Shown one piece after another: positions 10,846 through 21,067 of a stretch of 64,000 nucleotides of DNA. The stretch is taken from positions 8,028,821 to 8,092,820 of the forward strand of contig JAQFVV010006203.1 in assembly GCA_028023455.1 (NCBI GenBank), read 5' to 3'. The stretch is from Epiperipatus broadwayi (taxonomy: Eukaryota > Onychophora > Udeonychophora > Euonychophora > Peripatidae). How positions within the stretch are numbered: position 1 is the first letter of the stretch; each line of letters begins with the position of its first letter. The notes under the pieces are model-generated. The model saw only the letters and a list, made by a program, of their open reading frames with translations, was not told the origin of the DNA and made no database searches. The position numbers and the translations under genes were made by a program.

Positions 10846-12075
10846 AAGTTAGTAATCAAGCGGAATAGTAAAAGAAATAAATGAAAAGGACCGGAAATGG
10901 ACAATGAACACTAATATGATTATTCTAATGTCAATAATCTGATAAATTGAATCTGAAACTTTTATTTAAAACTAAAATAATAAATAAGAAATAAATGAAT
11001 AATGATAAATTAAAAGGAAAGTTAAAATCAGGATTGTTTAAGTAATAATAACGGAGGCTTCATAGAATAAAAATTTTTTTTCCCCCTCTCCACGCACAGA
11101 TTAATAAAGAAAAATGTTCGTAAATAAATGGGTCAAGTTAATGATTTAAAAGTAATGTTTGTAGAATTAAATAAATAAAAAAGATAACGGAATTTCTAGA
11201 ATAAAATCAAGTTAGTCAAATAGATATTTGCATAATAATGAATAGTAAGAAAGTAAAAGTTTTTTTTTCTGAATATATGCACATTAAAGGAGGAAGTTAA
11301 AGTAATAGTTTAAGAAAAAAAAATATTGTGATATAAATAAATATGAATAATGTTCGTAGGGGTTTAAAATAATATCGTAAAATTAATATTTAAAATGTTC
11401 GTAATGGTTTGAAATAATATTGTAATGTTCATAAATAAAATATAAAGTCAATCTAAGTTATATTAGGAATGTATAAGGGTTTGAAATTAAGGGATGAGGG
11501 TAGTATAGAAATAAGTTTAGATAAGGTTAAGTTTAAAGCTGTCAACTGGATAAATCTTAGTACCCATAACGGATTGGCAGGGATCATTCCTCTTTTAAAA
11601 TGCGCACTGGGCAAATCCAGCATGAGCTGCAAATCATTTCTTCAGGGGAGAATCCCCATATCTCGTACCTCATTTCCAAAGCGTAAGTCAAAAATGGTCA
11701 GTTGATAATGCCTGCCATTCGCAGTGACCTTTTCTTAGTCAAAATCCGATAGAAACCCGGCAAATGAAGCTTCGTTTTTCATATGTGTAAGTCGGTATAA
11801 ATTAGCAAATCTGCATCCACCTCATTTCCAAAAGATCCCTGCGCCACAAAATTAGTTAGTCCAGTGGTCACTACCCAGGACTCCGAACATTGTAAGCAAT
11901 GTCTTCAACATAGAAAGAAGTAAAGCATAATTGAAGATTGCCCTTAGTATGAAAAGTGAAAGATATAAAAAAAGCAAACTTAGAAAAATAATAATATTTA
12001 GAATTAAGAATTAAAGTTTCAGAGATAAAATGGTCAAAAATGACACATTTTACTCTCAAACGAAGGGGGGTGCAA
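10846..12075 (+). other. LTR element interior, non-coding part
   Basis: Between the last codon and the 3' LTR there is AT-rich leader-like DNA with several ATGTTCGTA words (near 11117, 11350, 11396). A less AT-rich block at 11540-11880 contains a 78-codon frame (11469-11705) with no recognised domain. Confidence 0.4.
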
Positions 12076-12454
12076 TGTACCAATATTGAAATTGGCACAT
12101 AACAATTTGTTTAAAAAAATTATTAGAAATAAAAATCCTTTGTTAAAAGAGAAATAATAGGTAAAAGTTTAAAAGTTTCTTTATTAAATGTAAATGCAGT
12201 TTGTTTTCGTGAAAATAAGATTTAAAAAATCAGAGAGTTCTTGAAATAAAACTAAGAGTTCATAAAAGTTAAAGAGTGTTATTATTATAAATTAAAAATT
12301 AAAATATAGATCTCTTGTCATTCCAGTTTATTAGAATAAATGCGTATATATGTGTGATGGTAAATAAAAATAAATGTATTATGAAAAGAAGTTTGAAACC
12401 AGCTCAAATATACATGCGTGTAAGTATACTTCATCTGCGGAACCATCCGGCACA
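12076..12454 (+). repeat. 3' LTR
   Basis: Same borders as the 5' LTR. It is followed directly by (TA)n at 12455. Confidence 0.85.
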
Positions 12455-12499
12455 ATATATATATATATATTCACAGTCAGTTCACATTTTCCCTAACTC

Positions 12500-14920
12500 C
12501 AGAAAATGGTCCTTCAATCGCTCAGACCTGCAATTTTTGTATGTTAAGTATAGGCACAGTCTTTCTTTATTCCTATCAGCAATTACACCTGCTTGATCGG
12601 ATATCTTGATTCATACCTCAATTTTGCTGTGCACAATTGCCTGAGTATTTATTTCATCAGCTTGACTAACAATAGTCGTTACTACATTTTGTTCTGCTGA
12701 GAAGATGTCCATACATTCTTTATTTTTACCAGATTCTGATTTTGTATTGGTCACTATAAGTTTGCCATTTTATACATTTGACATATCACACAAACATGAA
12801 CATAGATGACTGATATGCGCTCATCTATAGTCCATTTTTTAACTTTATCACTCTAAATTATTTAAAATACTATTTCAAATATAACATTTAGGGATCCATT
12901 TTCTTTCTATAAAATCTCTTACCTACATAGATTCATTGATTTAAAATTTTCAGTCTAGATAAACTTTCTCACTGACAATGAATTTCTTACTATCTAAGTT
13001 ATTTTTACCTTTCACTTTCTTGCTTGTAATAACTTAGACAAGGCATGTGACATTTTCATCATAATAACAATTCTGTGGGTGTTTCAAAGTTGCTGTATTC
13101 AAATTGAAATAGGGTAAAACATAGCTTCTACCAAACACCTCTTTTATATCTTTAGCTGACATTTTCTTAAGCATTGTCTTTGGATATTGCACAACATTCT
13201 CAGCCAATTCATTTGATTCAGGATGATAAAGTGAGGGTCAACATATGGAATATTTCCTTCTTATCTAAGTATCTTTTAAGCTATGCAAAATAAATCAAGT
13301 GCCATTGTTAGATACCAGAACCCTGGCTAGTAAAAACTTCTTGGAAGGCTATAATCATGCACTCCATAATAGTGTTTTTTATGAGCTTGTACTCTGTTCA
13401 ATGAGATTAAGAATCTGCAATAATTAGGAACAGGTATTCATTTATTGGACCAGCATGATGTATATGACTCCTCTGTCATGGTTTTTTATTTTTCCTGTGA
13501 TTGAAACATCTTTGTAGACAAAATTCACTGTACAGCGACATTTAGAGCAGTTTTTTTGTCTGCTCAATCTCTTGATTTAATTTAGATCACCAAACATATA
13601 ATTATGCTAAAGCTTTCATGCATAACTATGCTTGGATGTTTATTATGCAGTAATTGAAATATTTGCCTGTGACCTCCATTGATATAAGCACACAGTCAGT
13701 CATCAGAATGCATCCATTGCAAATAGATAAACTTTAAGGGGTATTCCATATTAGTTTAGAAACATAGTTTGGCCACTTTTTGGCCATTCCAGTCAAATCC
13801 AATTTTTTAATTCTTTACAGCCATGATCTTGATTAGTCCACTTAAAAAAACTTTACTACTGGTCAGATTTTCTGAGTCCATTATATCAATAAAAATTTAC
13901 TTCTGTATATTTTTCCTGCATTTCACTGATAATTGGTAAATGCAAAAAAGAATCATTGTGTCTAGTCTATTTATCAGGCTTATAAATTAACTCATAATCA
14001 TAGGCAGCTAATATATTAATAGTAGTAATCTCTGGCTGGCATGTTCAGGAGTATTCTCATTTGGTTGGAAAATTCCATGTAATGGATGATGATCTGTATA
14101 TAGTATATACAAATTAAATATTTTTTAACTGCAAAAATAATAGCCAAGATTTCATTAGCCAACTGACTAGTTTAATTCAGAAGTATGTTAAGGTTCTCAA
14201 GACATGTGCTATTGAAAATTTTCCTCCAAAACAATGGTGAGAGATGACTGCTCCAAATCTAAATTCTGGAACATTGGTGGTTATAATCACTTCCAGTTCA
14301 TCATGGTAATGTACAGAAGTTGGAGAGACATAAAAAATCCTTTGCTTTATGATAAGCTAAATAGTATGTTCCTCTACCCATTCCTATCATTGTCCTTTTC
14401 ACAATAAGTCATATAAAGATGTTAGAACATGCAATTTCTTTTTACAAAACTCTCAAAAATATTCAGTAATCCTAGAGTGTTTGTCACATTTTTTATTGCT
14501 CTAACTTTTTCCATGTTAGGATATTTTTTCTATTTCATAGTAACATGGTCCAGAAACTTGATTTCTGAGATATTCCATATACACTTCACAGTATACACTC
14601 TAGCATCAATTTTGACTAACTGATCCAATTCATGGTTAGTCTGGGAAGCTAGAAGTATATCATCCAGATGCAGGACAACTCCTTCTATGCCTTAGAATAA
14701 AACATTCATTTTAACTTGGAAGATTTTTGGGGAAACTATAATCATGTATAGCAACTTATTATGTTTAAAAAGTCCTATGTGAGTGTGCTAATGGTTGGAA
14801 AATCTACTATTCTCTTCATGACAGATATCTGATGAATTTATGAAAAATGAGGTTTCATGCAATGAGGCTAGAACTTTGTGCACACTTGGCACAGGATATG
14901 ATCCTTTATTAATATATTTA
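12500..14920 (-). pseudogene. Ty3/gypsy pol relic: reverse transcriptase, RNase H, integrase
   Basis: Reading down the minus strand, pol domains appear in the normal order but with stops and frameshifts. At about 14690-14630 is a reverse transcriptase catalytic box, HLDDILLAS, in a gypsy-type context (GIEGVVL before, NHEL after). At about 14580-14410 comes the connection region (EKVRAIKN, then TLGLLN). At about 14300-14060 is an RNase H-like stretch (FGAVISHHC, then ANEILAIIFAVKKY). At about 13330-13200 an integrase core remnant reads like a broken NNGT-F, followed by YHPESNELAE. No LTRs were identified. Its upstream reverse transcriptase end lies beyond array A at 16087-16330. Confidence 0.75.
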
Positions 14921-14935
14921 TTAAATGTGATGTGA
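14921..14935 (+). repeat. Left target-site duplication of array A
   Basis: TTAAATGTGATGTGA, identical to 16072-16086. The 15-bp duplication brackets array A within the gypsy pol relic. Confidence 0.8.
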
Positions 14936-16071
14936 AATTAAATCGAAAGGCTGCAAACCTTTCATGCTTATTATAATACTTATATGACAGCCAATCAGAT
15001 ATTATGATGGCTGTCTGAATAATGATCAAACCATAAACACAAGACAGAAACACAAGACAGAGAATTTTACAAGAGGGCAGTCACCCTTTTCTTTACTTGT
15101 CTTTTTATATATCTAAGCCAGTCTGAAGTAAAATTCTCTGTCTTGTGTTTATGGTTTGATCATTATTCAGACAGCCATCATAACATCTGATTGGCTGTCA
15201 GATAAGTATTATAATAAGCATGAAAGGTTTGAAGCCTTTCAATTTAATTTCAACTAACTATCTGTGCTTTTTATAAAATAAATATTATTTACATACGTTA
15301 CTGCATGCTATAACATCTAAAAACTACCGCATAGTAAATAGTAGAGTTTCACGCTCTATGTTTGTAGTTTAGACTCAGTGAGTTAAATGTGAAGATATTT
15401 AAAGCCTCACACTTTCAAACCTAAATAATTCAGACTGGCTTAGATATATAGAAAGACAAGTAAAGAAAAGGGTGACCACCCTTTTCTTGTAAAGTTCTCT
15501 GTCTTGTGTTTACAGTTTGATCATTATTCAGACAGCCATCATAACATCTGATTGGCTGTCAGATAAGTATTATAATAAGTGCAAAAGGTTTGCAGCCTTT
15601 CAATTTAATTTTAACTAACTATCTGTGCTTTATATAAAATAAATATTATTTACATACGTTACTGCAAGTTATAACATCTAAAAACTACTGCATATCATTT
15701 ACATACGTTACTGCAAGTTATAACATCTAAAAACTACTGCATAGTAAATCGTAGGATTTCATGCTGTATTTTACACTGTATGTTTGTAATTTAGACTCAG
15801 TGAGTTAAATGTGAAGATATTTAAAATCTCACACTTTCAAACCTAAATAATTCAGACTGGCTTAGATATATAGAAAGACAAGTAAAGAAAAGGGTGACCA
15901 CCCTTTTCTTGTAAAGTTCTCTGTCTTGTGTTTACGGTTTGATCATTATTCAGACAGCCATTATAACATCTGATTGGCTGTCAGATAAGTATTATAATAA
16001 GTGTGAAAGGTTTGCAGCTTTTCAATTTAATTTCAACTAACTATCTGCACTTTATATAAAATAAATATTAT
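14936..16071 (+). mobile_element. Tandem array A with terminal inverted copy, nested in the gypsy relic
   Basis: Direct units begin at 15128, 15489 and 15911 (361 bp, 422 bp, then a truncated 161 bp), each opening with GTAAA-TTCTCTGTCTTGTG. Upstream, 14936-15126 is an inverted partial copy of the same unit. The 422-bp unit contains an internal duplication of about 45 bp near 15650-15740. Each unit has a strong hairpin, GACAGCC with GGCTGTC around a 16-base loop (for example 15169-15198). No coding potential. The inverted-plus-direct layout and long target duplication resemble PLE or retrozyme insertions. I did not find a convincing hammerhead in the unit. Confidence 0.75.
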
Positions 16072-16086
16072 TTAAATGTGATGTGA
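16072..16086 (+). repeat. Right target-site duplication of array A
   Basis: Identical to 14921-14935. Confidence 0.8.
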
Positions 16087-16700
16087 TAATCTCTGCAAAG
16101 ATGAATAATCTCATTCAGCTTCATTATCACTACCATCTGACACACCCATGATGAGTCTTCTAAACAACACACCTTTTAAAACCATATCCATAATCATCTC
16201 AGCTTTTGGTTTCAAACTATATGGAACTTTAAATGGTGTAAATACATTAGGCTGCACATCCCTCAGTATCTCCATGTCCACTGGTTGTGTCTTCTTTTAA
16301 GCTAATTCTGATTTAAATAGCCAGGAAAACTTGTTTCTAACTTTCAAATCCATTTGTATTTTCTTCATTATCTTAAAACATATCCCTAGTGGCCAAAACT
16401 AGGTTCGGCCTAGTAAAGGACTTATATTCCTCTTCATTATAAATAAAGATAGCAATTTAATTCTGGTATTAAACTTTATTGGTACCATAACTTTGCTGTA
16501 TATGTCTACTTTGTTACCATTTATATCTGTAGCTAATACATAAGTCTATTTGGTTTTATTTTTTTCACTAATATTATTCCAATTACATATGTCTATTTTA
16601 ATACTGTTTACATCTGTGGCTAACCCATATATGTCAACTTCATTTACTATTCACTTTATTATACTGTTTGCTAATTTTCTAGAGTACTGTGTTTTAACTG
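16087..16700 (-). pseudogene. Ty3/gypsy pol relic, upstream part
   Basis: Minus-strand frame pieces around 16250-16090 read FTPFKVPYSLKPKAEM, then a decayed segment. They resemble the start of a gypsy reverse transcriptase (the conserved P-x-R-x-VP-x-ALRPKVE-like region). It is the 5' continuation of the fossil at 12500-14920, separated by array A. Farther up, to 16700, the similarity fades. Confidence 0.5.
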
Positions 16701-18590
16701 GAAAAATATAATGTACTGTCTGCACACAATTACAATTTTTTCACTAATCTTTATTTACAGCAATATATATATATATATATATATATGCTCAGACAGTCCA
16801 ATTGATAGGAGTGGGCAGGGACTACATTTGATTTTAGATGTGTCATCTCTATGATCTAAAAACTTTAAAAGAATACAGTAATGCAATTGAAATTATTTAC
16901 AGGGGCACAATAATTCTTATAAAAATCAAAATTGAAGAGGGCAAACCAGAAGACAATTTTTTTCTAAACTCTTTAAATAATACAAGTAGATTTCTATTAA
17001 TTCGAAAATCCCGGTTTAAGCGTCAGCATTCAGAACATTTTCGAAAATGAACAAAATCACTCAAAAGCCAACCTATAATTATATCACGTAAAGTGAAAAC
17101 TAAAAAGTAAGCAATTTATGAGCATAATTTTTTTGTCTCTTTTTTTTTTTTTTGAATCTGTCAGATTTGTTTTTTGAATCTGTCAAAAAATATGCAAAAA
17201 AAAGATAAAAAAGTGCGACAACGTTCATAGCAGCTATAAAAAACGTAAACACAATTTATTAGCTCCCTTTTAGTTGCCTTCTTTTTTTTGAATCTGACAG
17301 AAACTATGCAAAAAAAAGTACCTCAATATACATGATGTCAATAAAGAATGTATTTGTAAAAAATAAATAAATAAATATATACAAATATTTTTTTCACAAA
17401 TTTTGGTTAGATGTTAGTATATCTACATTCATAATGTCTAATGTATAATAATAACAACAACAATAATAATATCAATAATAATAATTTTAATATAAATAAA
17501 TTATTTAAAATAATATAAAAATGTGAAAACGAAAAAGCTATTTGTTGTCTGAGTACAACCCAAATGATTTTAAATTTGATATAAAAATTGTTTAAATTGA
17601 ATAAAAAATAATGAACCGGCTCTATTGCTTTAAGTTGATGAAATGTTTGAGTTCTGAAAGTGTCTGAAGACCTTACACGAACCATTGCACAAAAACATGC
17701 AGAGCATTATAAATTCAAATCTAAAGTTAATATAGTAATATCATATATTCTGGAGTTGTTTCATTTTCGTTTTATACTGTATGAAAGTTTTTGTTCAAAA
17801 TGAAAGTCTATAGCTATTATATAAGTATAACTAAAATTTAATATATAAATTAATGTAAATGTTAAGAATCTGAGATCTTTATTTTCTACATTGAGATGAA
17901 GTAGCAGCAGCTTTATTTATCATTAAATACTCAAACTTTTATATAGTAAATTAAGTAGTAAAATAAGAAGAATTAGTAACTTAAAAAATAATTTTCTAAA
18001 AACCAATGAATTTACATTCATTACTTGTATTTACCCGATTACATAGAAGTTTTGCATTAGTAAATGTCAGAAATTAGAATATTGCACTATAATAAAAGTT
18101 AAGCCATTTTTGTATATTATAAAAGTGATTATAAAAAGAAATTTTTTTGATAACTTACTTAACTTATTAATGATTATCTGTATTATTAAAAAAATTAATT
18201 AAATAAAAATATATTTTAATCCATTACTTCTTTATAAACTTGGAATACTAAGTGATAAATATTTATAAGAAAAGTTGACGCTTCTTTATATGCATTAAAA
18301 ATATTTTAATGTAAAAATAATCATCTTGCTTTTAGATTAAAAGTAGTAATTTGTTATAAGTTAAAGTTATATTTTATTGAAAATAAAACTTTTACTATAG
18401 AATCAAAATTTCTTCATTTCTGGTTTGTGCAAATAATTGTTAATTTTATGCAGCTTAAAAAATATATTATTACAAATAAAAAACTGGATAAATGTGATTT
18501 TTTGGTGTTTACTAAAGTAATAGTAACTTGATAATAGAAATAGCAATAATTATTTATTTTATTTTTAAATTAATGGAAATAAATTTTATA
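16700..18590. other. AT-rich stretch with short internal repeats
   Basis: (TA)n at 16761-16785. The word GAATCTGTCAG, or GAATCTGACAG, follows a T-run three times between 17135 and 17300, twice with TATGCAAAAAAAAG downstream, suggesting a small MITE-like or duplicated unit. A 70-codon frame at 16838-17050 has no recognised domain. I see no gene. Confidence 0.4.
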
Positions 18591-18597
18591 TACAGTT

Positions 18598-18921
18598 GAG
18601 GTCATGTACAGCATTTCATGCCCTCAGGCTGGATGCAGCGCCACATACTATGGGCAAACCAAGGCTATTGTCCAAAATAGAGCTGTTCGGCACATGTATA
18701 TGCATAGAAGAGCAAAAACGAATAATGATAACTTCTCAATATTTTTTGAACATGAGAAGCAGGCCAGTCATATGTTCAAACCCTGCAACCCCAAAATAGT
18801 GTGCTCTGAAAACCAAGATTGTAAAAAAAAGATAAAGGAGGCATATTTTATTATCAATGATAACAACACGAGCAATAGATCCCACACGTGTTTTGCTATC
18901 TCAAGAAAATGGACAAATTAA
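18598..18921 (+). pseudogene. Penelope-like element GIY-YIG endonuclease, C-terminal fragment
   Basis: A frame of about 106 residues ending in TAA at 18919-18921. Near its start are the paired motifs YSISCP and ATYYGQT, the GIY and YIG signatures of the nuclease fused to the C-terminus of Penelope reverse transcriptases. R26 and H30 lie where the conserved Arg and helix follow. In PLEs this domain nicks the target for primed reverse transcription. No reverse transcriptase is attached upstream, so this is a 5'-truncated copy. A hammerhead-like structure follows 66 bp after the stop, as in PLE 3' ends. Confidence 0.75.
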
Positions 18922-18986
18922 TTTACATATGCATTTGCATACATTATTATTTAGTAATATTACAGCAATGGTTTATATCTTATTTT

Positions 18987-19025
18987 GGCCATGAATATGA
19001 GGAAAAACCTCGAAAGTACTAGGCC
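18987..19025 (+). ncRNA. PLE 3' hammerhead motif, two core changes
   Basis: Helix I GGCC (18987-18990) with GGCC (19022-19025). The first box ATGAATA (18991-18997) has C3 and G8 changed. Helix II is GAGG (18999-19002) with CCTC (19008-19011), loop AAAAA. Then GAAA (19012-19015), a tiny helix III AG/CT and an expected cleavage position after A19021. All helices form, but the two core substitutions should abolish cleavage. It lies just downstream of the GIY-YIG frame. Confidence 0.6.
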
Positions 19026-19289
19026 TAGATTAATTTAATTTAATTGTTTTTGTTACTACTGACAGCTTCTTCTTCAGTGTGTTAAAGCACTCATATATAC
19101 TATTATGTATTATTGGTGTAAATGCAGCATTAAAATTTTAACCTGACTTTTTCAAACAATTCATCTTTTTAATTAATATATGGACCACAGAAACTGTAGT
19201 CTATGTATATTATTTAATTGCTATGCTAAAATTGTTAAAAGAATTCAAATTCACGCATTTCAGAGTAATGATAGTTTATCTGTGATAAT

Positions 19290-19450
19290 TGAATAGTTTT
19301 TCACTTGGGAATTCATAAAATGTTCAAGCACTGGAAGTAATGGAGTTGAACATGTGATCCATGGACTTTTATAATCCACAACTTTACTGCTGCATTATGC
19401 TATGCAGAACTCCTAACTCTTTGAAGCAGATTTACAGAAATTTTTAAAAG
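19290..19450 (+). repeat. Dispersed repeat shared with 60845-60990
   Basis: Opens with CTTGGGAATTC and continues AAGCACTGGAAGT, matching CTTGGGAATTC and GAGCACCGGAAGT near 60865-60903 on the same strand. Diverged, no coding. Family unknown. Confidence 0.5.
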
Positions 19451-19599
19451 CTTGACAACCATTAATACAAAAAATTACTGTTTTATTTTAAAATAACATT
19501 ATTATCAAATTTAATATAAAAAATTGGTATACTTAAATAATATTTTCTAATTAGTTTTATTTACAATCTTTGATAGAATGAATACCAAACTTAATATAA

Positions 19600-19734
19600 T
19601 TATAAGGGACTTGAACTAATACTTTCAAACTCCCCACAGCTATCTAAACTTAATGTAATTATCAGAGACTTGAATTTATACTTTCAAACTCCCCACAACT
19701 ATCTAATCCATCACATGGTCACCATTTTTTCTTT
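19600..19734 (-). mobile_element. HHR-SINE tRNA-like end, duplicated, minus
   Basis: Two short minus-orientation copies of the family's tRNA-like end, each with GACTTGAA followed by ACTTTCAAACTCCCCAC (near 19609-19637 and 19668-19697). The second runs on to CACATGGTCACCA. They stop at 19734, where an intact hammerhead core begins on the plus strand. Confidence 0.5.
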
Positions 19735-19775
19735 CTGATGAAAACCAGTCCTCTGGTTGAAATATAATTATTTCT
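19735..19775 (+). ncRNA. Hammerhead ribozyme core, complete
   Basis: CTGATGA (19735-19741), one unpaired A, helix II AACCAG/CTGGTT (6 Watson-Crick pairs, loop TCCT), GAAA (19759-19762). Helix III could be three A-T pairs (ATA/TAT) closing a 4-base loop. All invariant core bases are present. Helix I is not evident: the downstream TCTTGGATTTAT has no good partner upstream, so the motif may have been cut by the neighbouring insertion. The extra A before helix II resembles the PLE form. Confidence 0.6.
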
Positions 19776-19825
19776 TGGATTTATAAGTCTTTTTTTTGTT
19801 TTTATATATATATATATATATATAG

Positions 19826-19985
19826 GAGATAATGATCTGGACCAACTGATGAGTGCTATTCAGCATGAAATACATATATTGGGGATCATTTATATTTTTT
19901 ATTGTGTGGTCATATGTATTGGTTGTATGAGATAGAGTGGATGACAGAAGGGAGCTCAAAAGTCTGTGTTTAAATCCTCTATAAA
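19826..19985 (+). mobile_element. HHR-SINE copy 2, with intact ribozyme
   Basis: Starts next to a (TA)n tract (19804-19824). It holds the hammerhead (19828-19893), then the tRNA-like part: a box A-like GATAGAGTGG at about 19932-19941 and a box B-like GTTTAAATCC at about 19968-19977. It lies just outside the last exon of chitin-binding gene B. Confidence 0.7.
19828..19893 (+). ncRNA. Type I hammerhead ribozyme, predicted competent
   Basis: Core CTGATGA (19846-19852) and GAAA (19867-19870). Helix II is GTGCT/AGCAT (19853-19857 with 19862-19866). Helix I is CCAA (19842-19845) with TTGG (19879-19882), extended after an internal loop by AATGATC (19831-19837) with GATCATT (19884-19890). Helix III is three pairs, ATA/TAT, with a 2-base loop. 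The cleavage triplet is ATA, so the cut would fall between 19878 and 19879. Very short helix III is typical of retroelement hammerheads, which often act as dimers. Confidence 0.8.
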
Positions 19986-19995
19986 ATGTTCATAT

Positions 19996-20005
19996 TTTAT
20001 TTATT
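19996..20005 (-). promoter_or_regulatory. Possible poly(A) signal of gene B
   Basis: Minus reading AATAAATAAA, about 116-125 nt beyond the possible stop codon at 20121-20123. AT-rich context makes chance matches common. Confidence 0.3.
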
Positions 20006-20120
20006 CATTATTATTTGACTACAGCTTATTTATAATAAGTATATTAAACAAAACATTTTATTTGTTATATAGTGAATAATAAAGTATCACAACTGAATGG
20101 TAATAAGGTAAGAAAAAAAT

Positions 20121-20302
20121 CTAACCTCTAGGAGGTTGACAGTCGGGATCATCAGTAGTATAATCACAGTATTGTTTCTTTTCATTGAAAACTAATCCTT
20201 CATCACATTCTTGCATGACTGCTCTGCCATCCCAACAGTTAAAATAAGTTGAACAGTCCTCTGGATTTTTGAACAGACCAATTTTTTCAGGGCAGTCAAA
20301 AC
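20121..20302 (-). CDS. Secreted chitin-binding (CBM14/peritrophin-A) protein, gene B, CBM14 exon
   Basis: The exon starts after a ..TATACAG acceptor at 20303-20305 and encodes one CBM14 domain with six cysteines in the family spacing: FDCPEKIGLFKNPEDC, STYFNC, then Cys after 9, 12 and 8 residues. CBM14 binds chitin through aromatics in the Cys2-Cys4 region (Tyr and Phe after Cys2, Trp after Cys3). The exon begins in phase 1, exactly matching the donor phase of the signal-peptide exon at 32376-32430. It ends either at TAG (20121-20123) after ..CQPPRG, giving a mature protein of about 60 residues, or at a weaker donor GTTAGA at 20125, which would allow more exons outside the visible part. Likely acts outside cells in cuticle, gut lining or shell matrix; the role is inferred from the family. 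Confidence 0.8.
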
Positions 20303-20439
20303 CTGTATAATTACCAAAAATATAATATGTTATTAAACATCAAAATTGGGAAAAAATAAATATCTTTATACTGTTTTTTCATAAAATAATAATCAGAAAA
20401 TAATAAATTATTTACAATAATTATATAAATATCATTTTT

Positions 20440-20488
20440 TTTATATATTAAAAGCCTTTTTCAGCACCAGATTTGGTGCCCTTTTCAA
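20440..20488 (-). ncRNA. PLE 3' hammerhead relic
   Basis: Minus reading: TTGAAAA (20488-20482, expected CTGANGA), helix II GGCACC with GGTGCT around AAATCT, then GAAA (20461-20458). Helix II is well preserved but C3 and G8 are changed. It lies 220 bp downstream of the GIY-YIG frame at 20708-21067 on the same strand, the place expected for a PLE terminus. Confidence 0.5.
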
Positions 20489-20707
20489 ATGTTAATAATC
20501 TATTTCATTAATGAACTATTTCATACATAAAACCATCTAGTGTTCAATAATGAAATTAAAACAAAGAATAACAATATAAATCATTAAAAAAAATCAAAAC
20601 CTTCATATACAAATCCAGTAATTACAAAATAATTGACTATATCATAACAATATAATAAATAAAACAAATTACATGCATTTTTTTTACAATTATATATATA
20701 TGTCAAT

Positions 20708-21067
20708 TTATATAATTTTCCATTCATTTTTAATTAACCACTTATTAACCAAATTTGTAGAAGTCTTGTAAATATTCATACAATTATTTAAATTATTTTT
20801 AATATAGTAAGTTTCATATATTTGTCTTCTTTTTGGATTTTTGATGTAATTTAAATATTTAATACTTTTTGTAGCATCTATTCTATGCCCATATTTCAAG
20901 TAATGAATATATAATGCAGATTTATCTTCTCTTCTATTAATTGCATTATTATGTTCTTTGGCTCTTACCTCTAATTGTTTGCTAGTATGATCAAAGTAAA
21001 GCATTTTACAAATTTCACATGTAATTTTATATACCATTCCTTTTTTGTACTGTATATCATCTCTCAA
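20708..21067 (-). pseudogene. Penelope-like element GIY-YIG endonuclease fragment
   Basis: A 119-residue minus-strand frame. It has MVYKITC followed by MLYFDHTS, the GIY and (altered) YIG motifs, then R35 and H39 in the RAKEHNNAI context typical of Penelope C-terminal nucleases, and a conserved-looking IYETYYIK stretch at about residues 84-91. The Gly of the YIG box is replaced by Asp, so the nuclease is probably inactive. Upstream (21068-21420) the frame is broken and no reverse transcriptase core is found. It is a 5'-truncated PLE lying upstream of, and separate from, gene B's last exon, inside gene B's intron. Confidence 0.75.

Larger units (their letters stand above)
9409..12454 (+). mobile_element. 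Short LTR retrotransposon, apparently non-autonomous
   Basis: Two direct copies of about 380 bp (9409-9788 and 12076-12454) bound a 2.3-kb interior. Both start TGTACC and end GGCACA, so the LTRs have TG...CA ends with short inverted tips. A G-rich purine run (about 12062-12071) lies just upstream of the 3' LTR as a likely polypurine tract. ATAT on both outer sides (9405-9408, 12455-12458) would be a 4-bp target duplication, but the site lies in TA repeats, so this is weak. The interior encodes a coiled-coil, lysine-rich protein in two broken pieces and shows no protease, reverse transcriptase or integrase motif. It would need enzymes from another element. Confidence 0.8.

Noticed and set aside
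14830-14850. CTGATGAATTTATGAAAAATG resembling a hammerhead core
   Set aside because: The 6 bases between the boxes cannot pair, and the sequence is part of the gypsy pol relic.
15128-16071. Regularly spaced repeats considered as a CRISPR array
   Set aside because: Units are 360-420 bp, there are no short spacers, and the sequence context is eukaryotic.
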